In this document: piece by piece, positions 47,946 to 60,457 of the stretch
How positions within the stretch are numbered: the first letter of the stretch is position 1
Layout of the letters: every line of letters starts with the position of its first letter
Assembly (NCBI GenBank): GCA_964019135.1
Contig: OZ025248.1
Location: 40,231,670-40,295,669 of the forward strand
Length of the DNA: 64,000 nt
Source: Arenicola marina
Taxonomy: Eukaryota; Annelida; Polychaeta; Arenicolidae
Direction of reading: 5' to 3'
Position numbers and translations under genes: made by a program
Notes under the pieces: generated by a model
Seen by the model: the letters and a program-made list of their open reading frames with translations, nothing else
Told to the model about the DNA's origin: nothing
Database searches by the model: none

Positions 47946-49214
47946 TCGGGCGTTGTTTTTCCCTGTTGCGGCATGTACTGACAATAACACGGAGAATATG
48001 ACCGTTAGCGATGGGCGGGACGGCGATTTGGAGACCGGACGGGGGGGGGAGGCGGGGGGTGGTCTTTGTGGCTGTCTGTGAGTCGGTGGCGATGCGTGAG
48101 GGGGAACTGTACTCATCCCGGTATCACGTGATGTTGGGAGAGACAGAGGAGCGGACATTAACAAACCGATGACATCACAACGTGCGTAGACGGCGTGTTT
48201 GAACAAGGTTAATAGGCTGATAATGTACTACACACGCCCGTACCTTCATATTCCTGCCAGTACAATATCTGCATGTACAAGTTGAGAACTGGCCACATAT
48301 CTTCGCCCAATGCGTTTTAAAGCAAAATCGGGTCAAGGTTTGAACGTGAACATTGTGTGGACAAAAACAGGTCCATGCGTCACTTGACTTTAAAATGACA
48401 TGGAATTAAAGACTGTTCCTGCAACAATTTTTACCCGTACACAAATTTCCATTTGTGGAAGCTTACTTGGCACAATGGCTTAATTTGAAACTACCTTGCT
48501 GGTCCAGTTTGCGCTAGATCTATCGATAGGGTGTCACAAGGTGTGTTGTTCCATATGGCACTTCATTCTAACGCCATCATCTTCCCAGCTTTAACAGCGA
48601 CAAGAGTTTCGGAATACGGATGCGGTAATCTCAATCTACGTCATAATTACAATGATATTCGATCGTTCAATGGTCTCAAATCTTTTCACGCTTGGCTTCT
48701 ATCTCGCTTTGGTTCCCGGAACCTCGTTTTGGGATCCATCTCCATCAAACGACGCAGAAGCAGACAGGGTGTGATGCGCTCCAGCGGGCAATCCGGCAGT
48801 AGGATCCTCCCCCCCCCCCCCCACTCCCCCTCCCCCCTTCCCCTCCACCACGCCCCTCCCCCACGCCCTCCTCTCCCCCACCCTTATTTCCTCGCTTTTA
48901 CCCCCACAGCCGATACTAACCCCACCCCGCCATTCCTTGTGTTGTTCCTTCCGCTCCTCCACACTCTAAACATTCTCACGACTGCCAATGGCTGCAGAAT
49001 GCCTTGCAGGGATGGGAGACGGCCCGCCATTTGTCTGTCTGTGGCCCCAGTAGCTCTTGTGCCCCCCCCCCCCCCACCCACCCCCTTCTCTCGCTCTCTC
49101 TCTCTCTCAGCCATTGGCGTCCTTCCGTAACCCGCCCACGTAGACAGTCACGGCGACCACAGCTGGTGGGTCCGTGACAGCCAGCCCAGGGCACCCAGTG
49201 ACCGCCGTGACCGG
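47946..49214. other. Intergenic DNA, no gene recognised
   Basis: The frame at 48531-49130 (+) is non-repetitive for about 80 codons before running into Pro-rich low complexity. No domain recognised. C runs at about 48810-48822 and 49062-49074 sit in C-rich DNA. Confidence 0.45.
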
Positions 49215-49622
49215 CCGCCCGCCTACACCCACCGCCCACATCCACCGCCCACACCCACCGCCCACACCCACCATCAATCACCCACACCCACACCCACCGC
49301 CCACACCCACCGCCCACACCCACCATCCATCACCCACACCCACACCCACACCCACCGCCCACACCCACCATCCATCACCCACACCCACACCCACCGCCCA
49401 CACCCACCTCCCGTACCCACCATTCATCACGACACCCACCATCCATCACCCACACCCACATCCACCGCCTGCAACCACCGCCCACACCCACTGCCCACAC
49501 CCACCGCCTACACTCACCATCCATCACACACATCCATCACCCACTCCCACACCCACCGCCCCTACCCACCATCCATCAGACACCTCCATCACCCACCCCA
49601 CACCCCCACCCACCACACGCAC
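49215..49622 (+). repeat. 13-bp C-rich minisatellite (CCGCCCACACCCA)
   Basis: About 30 copies of a CCCACA/CCCACC-based unit, interrupted regularly by CCATCCATCACCC. Plus-strand frames read His/Pro/Thr repeats. Not a gene. Confidence 0.9.
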
Positions 49623-50254
49623 GCCCACGCCGCAAGGACGAGGATGAGCCCCCCCTTTACCCTCTTGCCCCCCCCCCCGGTTCCTCCACCCACAAAGCCT
49701 TGGCGCTGCCGCACTCATGCACTTATTAATAGCGGAAGCCGATTTTTGTTATTGATAGTACCAGGGCTTTCTGTGCCTTCTGTGGGACCGACTGCGTCTT
49801 CTGTGACACAGATTTATATAATTATTAAGTCATTGATCGTATTACGCACGCACCCCCCCCCCTCCCCCCACTCTCTCCATCGTATTGTGGAATTGAATGG
49901 TTGATTTTCATCGATTTTGAAAAGGGCGAAAAAATTGCTCTGGCGCTACTTTTCATGTGACGCCCACCGAGGATACAATATTATCAATATGACTCACTTC
50001 TTGATTGGTATAGGACAGCTCATCGTTGTTTACCCCCACCCCCCCCCCCTCACCCAACCCGGCCTAACCCCAGTCGCCTCGCCCCACAGTTTTCACCCCG
50101 AAGTTCATTTGGTGCTTAGTGAATGTCCCAAATCAACCTTAGTATAGGGTTAGAATTACTTATTTAGTGGAAGATACCATTATCTTCGGAATACAGGGAG
50201 TCATATCGTTTTGGTATGACCATCATTGACTGATCAACGACTTGTCCTCTATTT
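49623..50254. other. Intergenic DNA with C runs
   Basis: C runs at about 49669-49678, 49853-49863 and 50039-50049. No gene recognised. Confidence 0.5.
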
Positions 50255-50522
50255 GTCATTTAAATGCCATATAATTGCCATATAATTACCATATAATTGC
50301 AGTATAATTACCATTTAAATGCCATATAATTGCCATATAATTGCCATATAATTGCCATATAATTACCATTTAAATGCCATATAATTACAATTTAAATGTC
50401 ATGTAATTGTCATTTAAATCTCATCTACTTTTCATTTAAATGTCATCTCATTTTCATTTAAATGTCACAGTAGACCTAATTGTCATTTAAATGTCGTGTA
50501 CGTGTAATTTAAATGTCAATGT
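50255..50522 (+). repeat. 11-bp AT-rich minisatellite (CCATATAATTG / CATTTAAATGT)
   Basis: About 24 copies. The left half is mainly CCATATAATTG and the right half CATTTAAATGT, whose ATTTAAAT core is palindromic. Confidence 0.9.
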
Positions 50523-50919
50523 AAGATCAATGTAACCACATTCAGTAAATTATAACCTCTGCTAAAAACAAAACATATGCGATAGGTGATGAACTACAAT
50601 TGCTCCTTGATCCTTACGATCGCGCCGCCATTAATTATCACTCCTGCTTCACCCATGCAAACCAGACATGCGATGCAAGCTTATGGCGAATATCAGGAAC
50701 GGACGCGAAAATGCACTGTGTCTGCTGTGTCAATGAAAAACACAACCGATAATGATGGCTTCTGCTACATCGGCGATAATACATTATGACCTCAGCATAC
50801 AGACAATGGCAAACGTCCATCAAAAAAAAATGTCATTATGAAAAATCGCAAAATAGACGTCAACTGGGGCGGTGCAATTTGTCAATCGAATCTGTACGTT
50901 TTGGACATTTTGTCGGTCA
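50523..50919. other. Intergenic DNA, no gene recognised
   Basis: No supported feature. Confidence 0.5.
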
Positions 50920-51192
50920 ATATTTGACGCAAAATGTGCAACGACCTAATGCCGCAACGCTCTTGGGCGACCATTACCCTTACGATAAATGTCGCAACGA
51001 TACTTACTAGCGACATTCACCATTGCGATATATCTCGCGACGTTATTTAGCGGCATTTGCAGTTACGCCAAACGTCGCAACCCTATTTGGCGACATTTAC
51101 CATAGCGATAAGTGTCGCGACGCCATTTGGCGAAAGTTATTATTACGATAAATGTCGCAACGCTATTTGACGACATTACCAATGACGATATA
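50920..51192 (+). repeat. Diverged ~40-bp repeat with hairpin symmetry
   Basis: About six or seven copies. Each unit carries GCGACATTTA followed, after a short loop, by TAAATGTCGC or close variants, which are reverse complements. Each unit could therefore fold into a hairpin. The clearest are 51090-51118 and its neighbours. Copies differ substantially, so the array is old. Confidence 0.8.
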
Positions 51193-52685
51193 TTAGAAAT
51201 CGGTCGCCAATGTTGACGCACGTGGTGGGCGGCTGGACAGGAGAGGGTCTCTCTGTTGTTTCATCACTTAAGAGCCATGACGAAGCTATCGCCTGGCAAT
51301 CATTACGCCACATAGTGCCTAACGACCCGCGACTGCAAGTTAAGAACAAAAATAACCTGCGCCGTGGCACCATTTGTACTGATCGGCAGTCTGGAAGACG
51401 AATGCTCGCTGTGATTTTATTGTAGATGAGGGTCGCCCACCCCCCCTCCCTCCGTGTACTGTTGTTCCGGGGGGGCATCCACCGGGAACGAACCCGACCG
51501 CGCCTGCAGTTTTTTTATGTGGGGTGGAAGGGGAGGGTGTTGATGGATTGCGAGGCTGGGCGGGGGAGGGGGTTGAGGGTGCGTAAATTTATTCGCAATC
51601 CCATGTGCTTTGAGACAGCAGGGGACGAAGGTTACTAGGTGTAACTGGGTCCTGTTCAAACAAATCCCGATTCCCTCGTAAGAGCCGCTCAATTGGAAGC
51701 GTTTTATCGAGTGTCTGCGTGTATTATCACCCACTCCCCCCGCCTCTCCGCCTCTCACACACACCCTCACCCTCCTCCCACACCCTCTCCGCCCCACACC
51801 CTCACCCTCTCCCACCCCACACCCTCACCCTCTCCCACCCTCTACCCATTATTCCTCTGCTCACGATAAATGCCGTTTGCGAGCTACTAATAGCGATACC
51901 TCCGTTTGAATGTTGCCTTTTTTCTTCTTTTTGGCTGAGATTGGGAGCGGGTGGGGTGGTTTGATGATGGTAAAATAAGTGGGGGGCGGGGGGCTGACGA
52001 TAAGGATTTAACCCCGGATTAAGCAATGCGTTCATTAATCATTGCGTATGGTGGGCGACAGTTGGAGAAACGTCATGCCGGGAAGTGGGGAACTCTAATT
52101 GGGATTACTGCGCGGACACGTCACTTGGGCCTTTCCCAGCGTCACGAAGGCCGATCATCCATCATGCTTGGCCAGCAGGGCCGCCAGCAGGGTCGGGCTG
52201 AGGTGTTTGTTCAGTGTACATAGGTCTACACCCTATGGCGGCTGTGGCTTGGCCTGGTTATGTACGCTAGGGCGCCTACCGCCCACGCCAAATAGAAAAA
52301 AGACCGCCCTCAAAAACTGCTGCTGAGATTGTGTCAGATCGTCATGAAATCACAATATATCTGGAAAGACGAGAATCGAGTATTGGCGGTAAATGTTTAG
52401 ATGTCTTCGAGGAAATACTGAGATGTTTGCGCTATGTATAGAAGCAGTCTTTATTATTTCATGGAGTGGCCCACTGACGCACTGATGGACGAGAAGCCGT
52501 TCAGCCTAAGCAAAGACATCCCACGTAACAGTGATTATTTATCAGACAAGCAATCCAGCTTTATGTCGCCTTATCCACCGAACGGTTGTCATGGAAATGA
52601 TGGACCAGGGATGTAAAGCTGATGCGGATTGGTGCTGGCATTTGAAATGGATGTGTGGAGGAGGGTCGCACAACTGTGAATTGTA
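51193..52685. other. Intergenic DNA, no gene recognised
   Basis: C-rich repeats of CACCCTCACCCTCTCCCACC at 51760-51845 (about 26-bp period, three copies) and G-rich DNA at 51460-51580. No credible coding frame. Confidence 0.5.
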
Positions 52686-52711
52686 ATATATATATATATA
52701 TATATATATAT
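52686..52711 (+). repeat. (TA)n microsatellite
   Basis: About 13 dinucleotide copies. Confidence 0.95.
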
Positions 52712-54844
52712 GGTTATATATAGGGACGGTGGTTTTAATTATAGGGGACATATTGATTGTATGATCTGGTCTCTGGGCTCCGGGCAATCAAGGCTGGTCG
52801 GCCGGCGTTCTGGCATCCGGGGAAACCAGTAGTGCCATGGTGGCCTTCCGGAGTACGACACCGATGGGAATCCCTGGGTATCCTGGCGATCCGGATTGAC
52901 CCACGGGGGTCGTAAATCTGGATCCAGAACCGACTTGAACCCAGGTGCTTGACTCTCTGGTGCTTGTTGTCTGGACACTGCCGGGGCCTTCTCTAATGAT
53001 GGGGCAAGCTTACCTGATGCCTTGATGCTTGAGACTGCATCGTTAAGATGTGGGTTGTTTCACCGTTATGCCTGGCTGGGAGGGACTTTCAAGACGGTCG
53101 TTAATATAAAGATGGCTTTCTAATGGGGAACCCGGATGCTTGACCTGTAGTTATCACGTGGAAACGCGTCGGTGGTTAATTCTAACATGCATATAATGAT
53201 TAGCTTTAATGCGGTTGGTAATGGTAAACAGGGTATGGGTGAATCCAGGTGAAAAACCGGCCATTGCAATGAAGGAAACAATGGAGCGGGGGGATGTAAG
53301 GGGTGGCTATGTGGGCGGGGTGGGGGGTAGCCCCCTGCCTCAGTCGACCCCAATCATTCGCGTGCCATGGCGGTGGGGTAGGGTGGGGTGGGGTGGGCTT
53401 TGAAGTATGGATACTGACGAGGGGTCAGGAGTAGGGGGGGGGGGTGAAGTTCCTAGTTCGGGTATCGGATCACGAGGGGTTGTGACCTTGAGGGAGTCAT
53501 TAACTGGCAGTGGTGGGGGCGGGAGGGGGGGGGGGGGAGCTATTCGTTATTGGAGGTGGGGGTGGTGTCGTCGCTGATGACGGGGGAATGTTGAAGCCAG
53601 AGCTTCCAAAGTGTCGAGAGGTTCTGATGAAGGCCGGTGGAGTGGGGTTGGGGGTGGAGACGGGCGGGGGGGGGGGCTGTGGGCGGCGGACGGGTGGGGG
53701 GGGGGGTGGTTAATGGTTGCCCCTCTAGGGCTCGCGGGGGTGTGTTTCGTGACTAGACCGCCCAGGCGGGAGTAACACCCGCCCCGAAATCCCCCCAAGG
53801 GGGTGGTTAGGGCTATATATGATCATATCCACGCCGTGCCGATGCCGTGACTGATACAGAGTACGTCACTTGGAGTGGGCAGTGAGTGTGTGCGTGAGGG
53901 GTCGGGGGTGGTAGGGTGGGGGGGGGGGCGAGTGACCATATAACACTAGCATGACAACAATAACAATTCCGACAACAACATCTGTCAGACGCTTTTCCGT
54001 CCGCTGGGGTTAAATTTAGTATCCCTTGTCGGCCATCTTTATTGGAGGCCATAGGTATATAGCGCGTGAAAACAGGCGACACTCTGAATGATTTGATAAC
54101 TGTTATCATTGGCGTATATTGAGCTACAACCTACTACTACGGCCTCCCTGCCCCTGGCGGCTGCCGATCCTCACCACACACGTGCTCGGTGGGAGGGCGG
54201 GGAGTCCGTGCAGGGCAAGATCGGACACTTTTTATCTATCGTCTCTCTGTGTGTCCAGCCTGGCATTCGTCACTCTGTTTTGCGTCTACAAACAATATGT
54301 CTTCGCATCACCATCACGAGTGATTCCCTGAATGCAAACATTAGTTTAACCGACAGCGTATTTGCCCTGAATTATAGCGACCCTCTGCCCGCCCACCCTG
54401 GACATACCCACCCCCGCCTCCCACTCCCTATGCCGCCCCCCCCCCCGCGCCTTCTACTCCCTATGCCGCCCCCCCCCCCACCTCTGATTCTTAGAAGAGG
54501 AGAGTTAAACTGGGAGCCGCTGGAGTGGAGGCTGCAAGGAGTGGGTGCTCCGGAGGGCAAATGAACAGGCATCAGGGGTCTTAATGACCGTGCCGCAACG
54601 GCTATAGAGTATAAAGCACATCAGGGAGAGGCCTCTGGGTTCATAGTCTACTTCAACTGTGACCCCGTCCAGCAGAGTCAAATACATTTCATCTTGAGTT
54701 CAATCTGATAATCATACGTCAAATTCCCTTCTTTTTAATTAACCGGTGAAAAAGTGTCGATTTAAATTTATCTGCATCGAGTCCTGTTTCCACTGTTTTT
54801 CATAATTTCAAGTAATTATTTACTCTAAGTGTATACAGCGAAAA
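52712..54844. other. Intergenic DNA, strongly G-rich in places
   Basis: G-rich low-complexity DNA between 53280 and 53710, with G runs near 53433, 53525, 53666 and 53697. Another G run lies at 53919. C runs at 54439 and 54470 sit in a duplicated CTCCCTATGCCGCCCCCC block. Frames are Gly-rich or Pro-rich. No gene recognised. Confidence 0.5.
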
Positions 54845-55431
54845 ATTATCAGTGAACTAACGTAACGTGGCGATATTGTCTATGAAAGCAATGGTATGGC
54901 TAATATAACATTATCAGTACACTAACGCAACATGGCGATATTGTCTATGGAAGCAATGGTATGGCTAATATAACATGATCAGTACACTAACGTAACATGG
55001 CGATATTGTCTATGGAAGCAATGGTATGGCTAATATAACATTATCAGTACACTAACGCAACATGGCGATATTGTCTATAGAAGCAATGGTATGGCTAATA
55101 TAACATGATCAGTACACTAACGTAACATGGCGATATTGTCTATGGAAGCAATGGTATGGCTAATATAACATTATCAGTACACTAACGCAACATGGCGATA
55201 TTGTCTATGGAAGCAATGGTATGGCTAATATAACATGATCAGTAAACTAACGTAACATGGCGATATTGTCTATGGAAGCAATGGTATGGCTAATATAACA
55301 TTATCAGTACACTAACGCAACATGGCGATATTGTCTATGGAAGCAATGGTATGGCTAATATAACATGATCAGTACACTAACGTAACGTGGCGATATTGTC
55401 TATGGAAGCAATGGTATGGCCAATATAACAT
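54845..55431 (+). repeat. 65-bp minisatellite, nine copies, alternating as a 130-bp dimer
   Basis: Unit contains GGCGATATTGTCTATGGAAG and CAATGGTATGGCTAATATAA. Copies alternate between ACATTATCAG followed by ACGCAACATGG and ACATGATCAG followed by ACGTAACATGG, so the true repeat is a 130-bp dimer. Outer copies diverge (GTGG for ATGG). Noncoding. Confidence 0.96.
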
Positions 55432-57874
55432 CCAAGTTTAGTTCGAAGCTGCGATTCTTCAAAGTGGCCTTGGTTTTAATAACAACAGATCATATTTAGA
55501 TCATTAATTGCGACGCAGAGCGCATCAATCACAAAGTAATTTGTAATATTTATTGAAAAATAATGCATCTGTATTATATCTTAGTTCTTTGCTCGGTACT
55601 ATATTCATCGGGCATAGTTTGTGATTGAACAATATGATCGCAGTAACTGTGACGAGGCTAGCTTGGCGTTGGCCTAAGAGATATATGGCTTAACATTCAT
55701 GACACTACTTCCGGTGACATCTCTTCGTGTTGCGCAAAGGAAACGACAAGCAGGGAACTAGGTGTCGGGGTCTATTGTGCATTCGTTGATTAAAAAACCC
55801 TGGCCCAGGACCCAGCTTAACAACGTAGTCTCATTAAAGATTAGCTGTCAATGTCCTAGCGTGTGTTTTTGTGTGCTCTTCTATGGTGTCACAGGTGCGT
55901 CTGACCAGGATCTGGACTGACACTTCTCGGGATTATCATTGGAATTGTGTTCTCTAGGAAAGGTCAAGGTCCATCGATTTTAATTGTCGCCTAGGATGTG
56001 AGAGCAATACGCAAATGAGGCGTCACCCTCGCCGTCACCGTCTAGCCATGTATACGCGCGGGGTACATATAACCTGTCCACGGTGGACCTAATGCCAACA
56101 GGGCTGGTAAACAGTGGCCCTGATATCATATCGAACACATACCGACGAATATAGGTCTCGTTCTGTCTGTGCAAAAGATTTTTTTCGGAACGGATCCAGC
56201 ATTTGCCACACAGGAAGAGGGTGGTGAGGAGCGCTGGGCACGATTCTCATGTCCTATTCGTAGATTTTGGGCCACTATTTCCAATACACCTCAATAGCAC
56301 CGTCTTCTAGAAATGCCATTCTTCTGGGTTTTTATTTTTAAAAACGGAGGGGGGCAGCCTTCGTCATCCCTGTGTTCGCAGGAATAGTGGCTGTAGGTGT
56401 TGACAAGCGTAAAAACAATAATTTTCCCTGCTTACCCAGTGCCAGGTTTATGCATGGCCTTACCATGCTGTCATGTTACCCAACCAGCGTGAATACACAC
56501 CCTTATTAAACTGCAGGGATATATCGTAGGGTAATAGAACGGCGAACATAAGGTGATTCTCATGTCAGGCAGCCAGTGTGGAATACACACGCTGAGCTGC
56601 AGGGATAGACGGAAATACATAAGAAGTTTAACCTGTGCTTCATATGCGGCAGTGAGTATGGTGAGAAAAAAGTTATTTCTGCTCGACACCTTGCAACAAA
56701 CCATGTCTTTTGTGTCACATATTGTCTATAGCCCACTGTTTAGGGATGTTCAGCCGGCGCCATGTAATAAATATTAATGACAACAATATGGTTAGTCATG
56801 CAGTATTCAGGCCACTCTATGTCACAGGTTCATGACATGTGTTTGGTCGGGAAAAGCTGCAACTGTGACATAATGACCTATTTTTAATACTTATTAATCA
56901 TTAATCCTCATCACACTAAAAGTTAATCACCTGTGGTGATTTACAATATACTATATGTTACGTAAATCTATAGGGGCCATTTTATTACCCTACGATACCG
57001 TTCTCCCATTCCCATGGCAGATACAGCTGACGAGGCTATAACTGATACATCAGAGAGTAGTGACATACATTACAGCCAGTCGTTATTAGGGTGGCATGTG
57101 CCGCCACTGGCCCACGCTGAATGACTGGTATACGCCTTCCTGCACCCCATCGGAATCGTCCAAACAGGAGTCGCTGTGACAACATGAGATATTACTTAGG
57201 CCATACTTGCATAGCTTAGCGGCAGATATCATCCTTCCCTCTGGCGCCTACAGGGGTATATATCTGACCTGTTCGCTGCAATATCACCCTGACAGCTGTT
57301 ATGACAAACGGGTAGTGAAGACATAATTCGGTGAAAAGCCTATCAGTGAAGCATGAAGAGTTACCGCGTGACCTACTAAGTAACATGCTCGGCTATTGTC
57401 GACGAGTGTGTTGTTCTCCAATGCCTGGTCAGAGTCCCACTTGTGGCTATGCTTGCGCTGGATAACGATGTCTTTTCTTCGCGATTATTAAGCGGAGACA
57501 TGGCTCCTCGGTCCTTACTTTGATCCCTCTCATTGTCACAATACGGCCTGCATGATATGCGGAGGTCGGTGGTAGAACTATTGAGGGTCGAACACTAAAG
57601 TTAAAGATGGCTCCCAAAAATGTTACTGCGATCAGCCGCCCTGGATAAATTTAGCAATAATAGATGCGTTGTCTTTACTGCACATAGATGTACTGTCGTG
57701 AACGTGGTGGAAGGCCATGAAGAATTACAAAAGCTGATTTGAAAAGAAAAACCATGGTTATAGGAGACCATGCGTGTAAATGGTGGATATTGGACGACTC
57801 GTAAACTTGAGTAGGCTAATATGTATCTGCTAGGAGGCGCTGCATTCGTCGCCATGTTGCTACGACTTGAGTCC
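55432..57874. other. Intergenic DNA, possible but unproven exon
   Basis: Mostly unique-looking DNA. A minus-strand open stretch at 55980-56174 has mixed composition, follows an acceptor-like TTTTGCACAG, and ends in a stop. I do not recognise the peptide and leave it uncalled. No other coding or RNA signal. Confidence 0.45.
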
Positions 57875-58318
57875 TCGCCACCCACCACAGCAAAGACCAG
57901 TCTGGTTCCTGGCCAACCACTGCAGCCTAAACACCAGTCTGGTTCCTCGCCAACCACTACAGCATAAACACCAGTCTGGTTCCTGGCCAACCACTACAGC
58001 ATAAACACCAGTCTGGTTCCTGGCCAACCACTACAGCCTAAATACCTGCCTGGTTTCTGGCCAACCACAACAGCATAAACACCAGTCTGGTTCCTGGCCA
58101 TCCACCACAACATAAACACCAGCCTGGTTCCTGACCAACCACTACAGCCTAAATACCTGCCTGGTTCCTGGCCAACCACAACAGCATAAACACCAGTCTG
58201 GTTCCTGGCCAACCACCACAGCATTAGCACCAGCCTGGTTCCTAGCCAACCACCACAGCATAAACACCAGCCTGGTTCCCCTCCAACCACCAGAGCATAA
58301 ACACCAGTCTGGTTCCAA
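57875..58318 (+). repeat. 37-bp minisatellite, about 12 copies
   Basis: Unit contains CCAGTCTGGTTCCTGGCCAA and CCACTACAGCATAAACA, with copy variants CTACAGCCTAAATACCTGCC alternating in the middle (58033 and 58142), suggesting a three-unit higher-order block. Minus-strand frames are open throughout because no frame of the unit has a stop. Not a gene. Confidence 0.95.
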
Positions 58319-60042
58319 CGAACAACTGTAGGCGCCATCTGCATTGAACTTCCTTTCTTGCGGGTAACTTCAATGCGTTGACGTCACAGAAGTACGAGAT
58401 ACGCACGTTCTGGTATTGGCCCATTGCGCACAACGTTGCTGTAATAGATTCTTTGACCAATATACCACCAGTGCAGGCCTCTTTCGTTACCGCCAACCAC
58501 ATGTATTACGATTTGTTTGATGTACTCGTGGTCGCTGACAGCCTGCATATTATGATGGCAATAACCTGCGAACTGACAACGTAAGGGCACTATTTATCAC
58601 GCGGAGAAAACACACGACCACCAACAAGCAAAACCACTTCAGCTACATCAGCGAGTCCTGATGACGATTCATTTCTGAACGATTTCATCAGAGGAACTTC
58701 GGACATGTATACGACGTTGATTATCGCTATATACCATGAACTTTTGACTGCCAGCAGCAACTTAAAGTTTAGACCTATTCCGAATGTTGGCGTATTTGGC
58801 GGCAGGGAAGAAGCATGCATCATCTGTTCTCTCATTTTTAGCAAAAATTCCCCCCGACCGTTGTTTATGAGACTCTGCGCCAACCCCCTTGCCTTAGGGG
58901 CAAGATGTAGGTTACACAAATCAACAAACTTTGCGTGTGTGACCCATACAATATACTATTAACTATAGGGCAGCGGAGCCATTATAATAAAACCCTACCT
59001 CTGTACCAGCCCTTTCACTCGCTGGTTGATCTAGCTCGCCGCGTGTATCTAGAACCCGTCCCCCACGGCCATCATGCTTTATTATACCCCACTTCACGCG
59101 ACGTGTATAAATGACACAGCGATTAATAACGAAATAAACGACTCGCATATACATACATGTCAGTTTTAAGGGGATATTCTCCCGATCAAAGCCCGTCTGG
59201 TTGACGGATCATTGCCCTACAGGATGCGTTTACCCGCGGGGACTTTTACGTAACAATGGCCGCGTGGCGTGGTAACGAGGTATCAATGCGCCGGCGCAAA
59301 CAACAGCGCCCCCTCGCGGTCCTAGTGGACAGCCGGGGCGAGTTTTTCAAGGTCCCCGCGATCTCCGCTGACGCCACGCCGCTCGATGGGGAAATTGAAT
59401 TTCGCTGTCGTCTGGCCAATTTGTTGTGAGTTTCGTCACGCTGCCGTGAAAAGTAAGGTTTCTAGCCACGCGTTCGAGTTTGATAATAATGGCGTGGGAT
59501 GTGGGTTGTTTTTTTTGGGGAGGGGGGGGGGGGCGAGGGCATGGGCACGGGCACGGCAGGAATCAGTCGAGAGGGTCTTTTTCAGCTTATTAAATTTTTT
59601 CTTCTTTGAGAGATTATAGAGCGCCCGTTGTCGTCTAATCGTTTTATCAGGCGTTGTTACTGTTGACATGATCACGATGGGTTCTGCCTTGATGGGGAGG
59701 GGAGTCTGGGGGATGGGGAGAATGAGGGAGAGGGGGGAGCACCAAAGCGGTATTTATCACATTATGGTCGTAGCCCTCAACCCCCACCCTCCTCCGCCAC
59801 CTTCCCATGTGTGACTACTGACCACAGTGAGGGGTGTATCCGTTGGGGGGGGGGGGGGTCTCCCGAACTGTTATCCTGCTTCATGCTATGATCCTATAAA
59901 GCTTCCGTATGTCATTTATTACACCGCCTCGTGGCAGGGAGTGTCACGGTGAACCCCACCGTCCAACGCCCCACCCCCACCACGGAGTGTGTCCTTAACT
60001 ACATTATGACCCCCACCATCCACCCCCAACACTCGCCGCCCA
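58319..60042. other. Intergenic DNA, no gene recognised
   Basis: Two short plus-strand open stretches in the same frame (58378-58584 and 58705-58962) and opposing minus-strand frames of up to 109 codons have non-repetitive composition but no recognised family. CpG-rich DNA at 59225-59375 contains the CTCF-like site. G runs lie at about 59520-59532 and 59845-59858. Confidence 0.45.
59305..59319 (-). promoter_or_regulatory. CTCF-like insulator motif
   Basis: Minus strand reads CCGCGAGGGGGCGCT, very close to the bilaterian CTCF core (CCGCGNGGNGGCAG). It lies in a short CpG-rich stretch. CTCF organises chromatin loops and insulation in bilaterians. One motif match is suggestive only. Confidence 0.35.
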
Positions 60043-60093
60043 TATAAAAGCAAGACAGATCAGTGGTTGTCAGGCCGCCTCATTCGCGTAAGT
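60043..60093 (+). promoter_or_regulatory. Weak core-promoter-like arrangement with splice donor
   Basis: TATAAAAG at 60043-60050, TCAG at 60070-60073 (A about 29 bp from the TATA start) and GTAAGT at 60088-60093. This could be a TATA promoter with a very short first exon. No downstream exon is identified and it sits shortly before a 19-bp array, so it may be chance. Confidence 0.22.
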
Positions 60094-60457
60094 ACCTAGA
60101 GTGTCCGAAGAATGTTTCATTTTGTATGAAAACCGATAAAATAGTGTCAATTGATTCACAGGCTCATCATGGTCAATGCTGCCTATGACATGTATCATTA
60201 GCCGATCCCGTGCCTATTATACACCGTCCCACCCCCCTCTCCGTTCCCTCCCAGTTGGATCCCACTGTTCATTCCATTCACTAATATTATTATAATGATA
60301 AGTAACCGACGCTCACATCTGTTCGTTCTGCTTGGTTGGAAACCATAATCGTTTGGAAATATTTCTTGAAGAGTTAGATGTGCAAAATATTATACCATTG
60401 TGGTCGACAGATAAAAGAGCATTTGCATCTTACATGTATATGTATACAGTATGCAAC
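60094..60457. other. Intergenic DNA, no gene recognised
   Basis: No supported feature. Confidence 0.5.
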
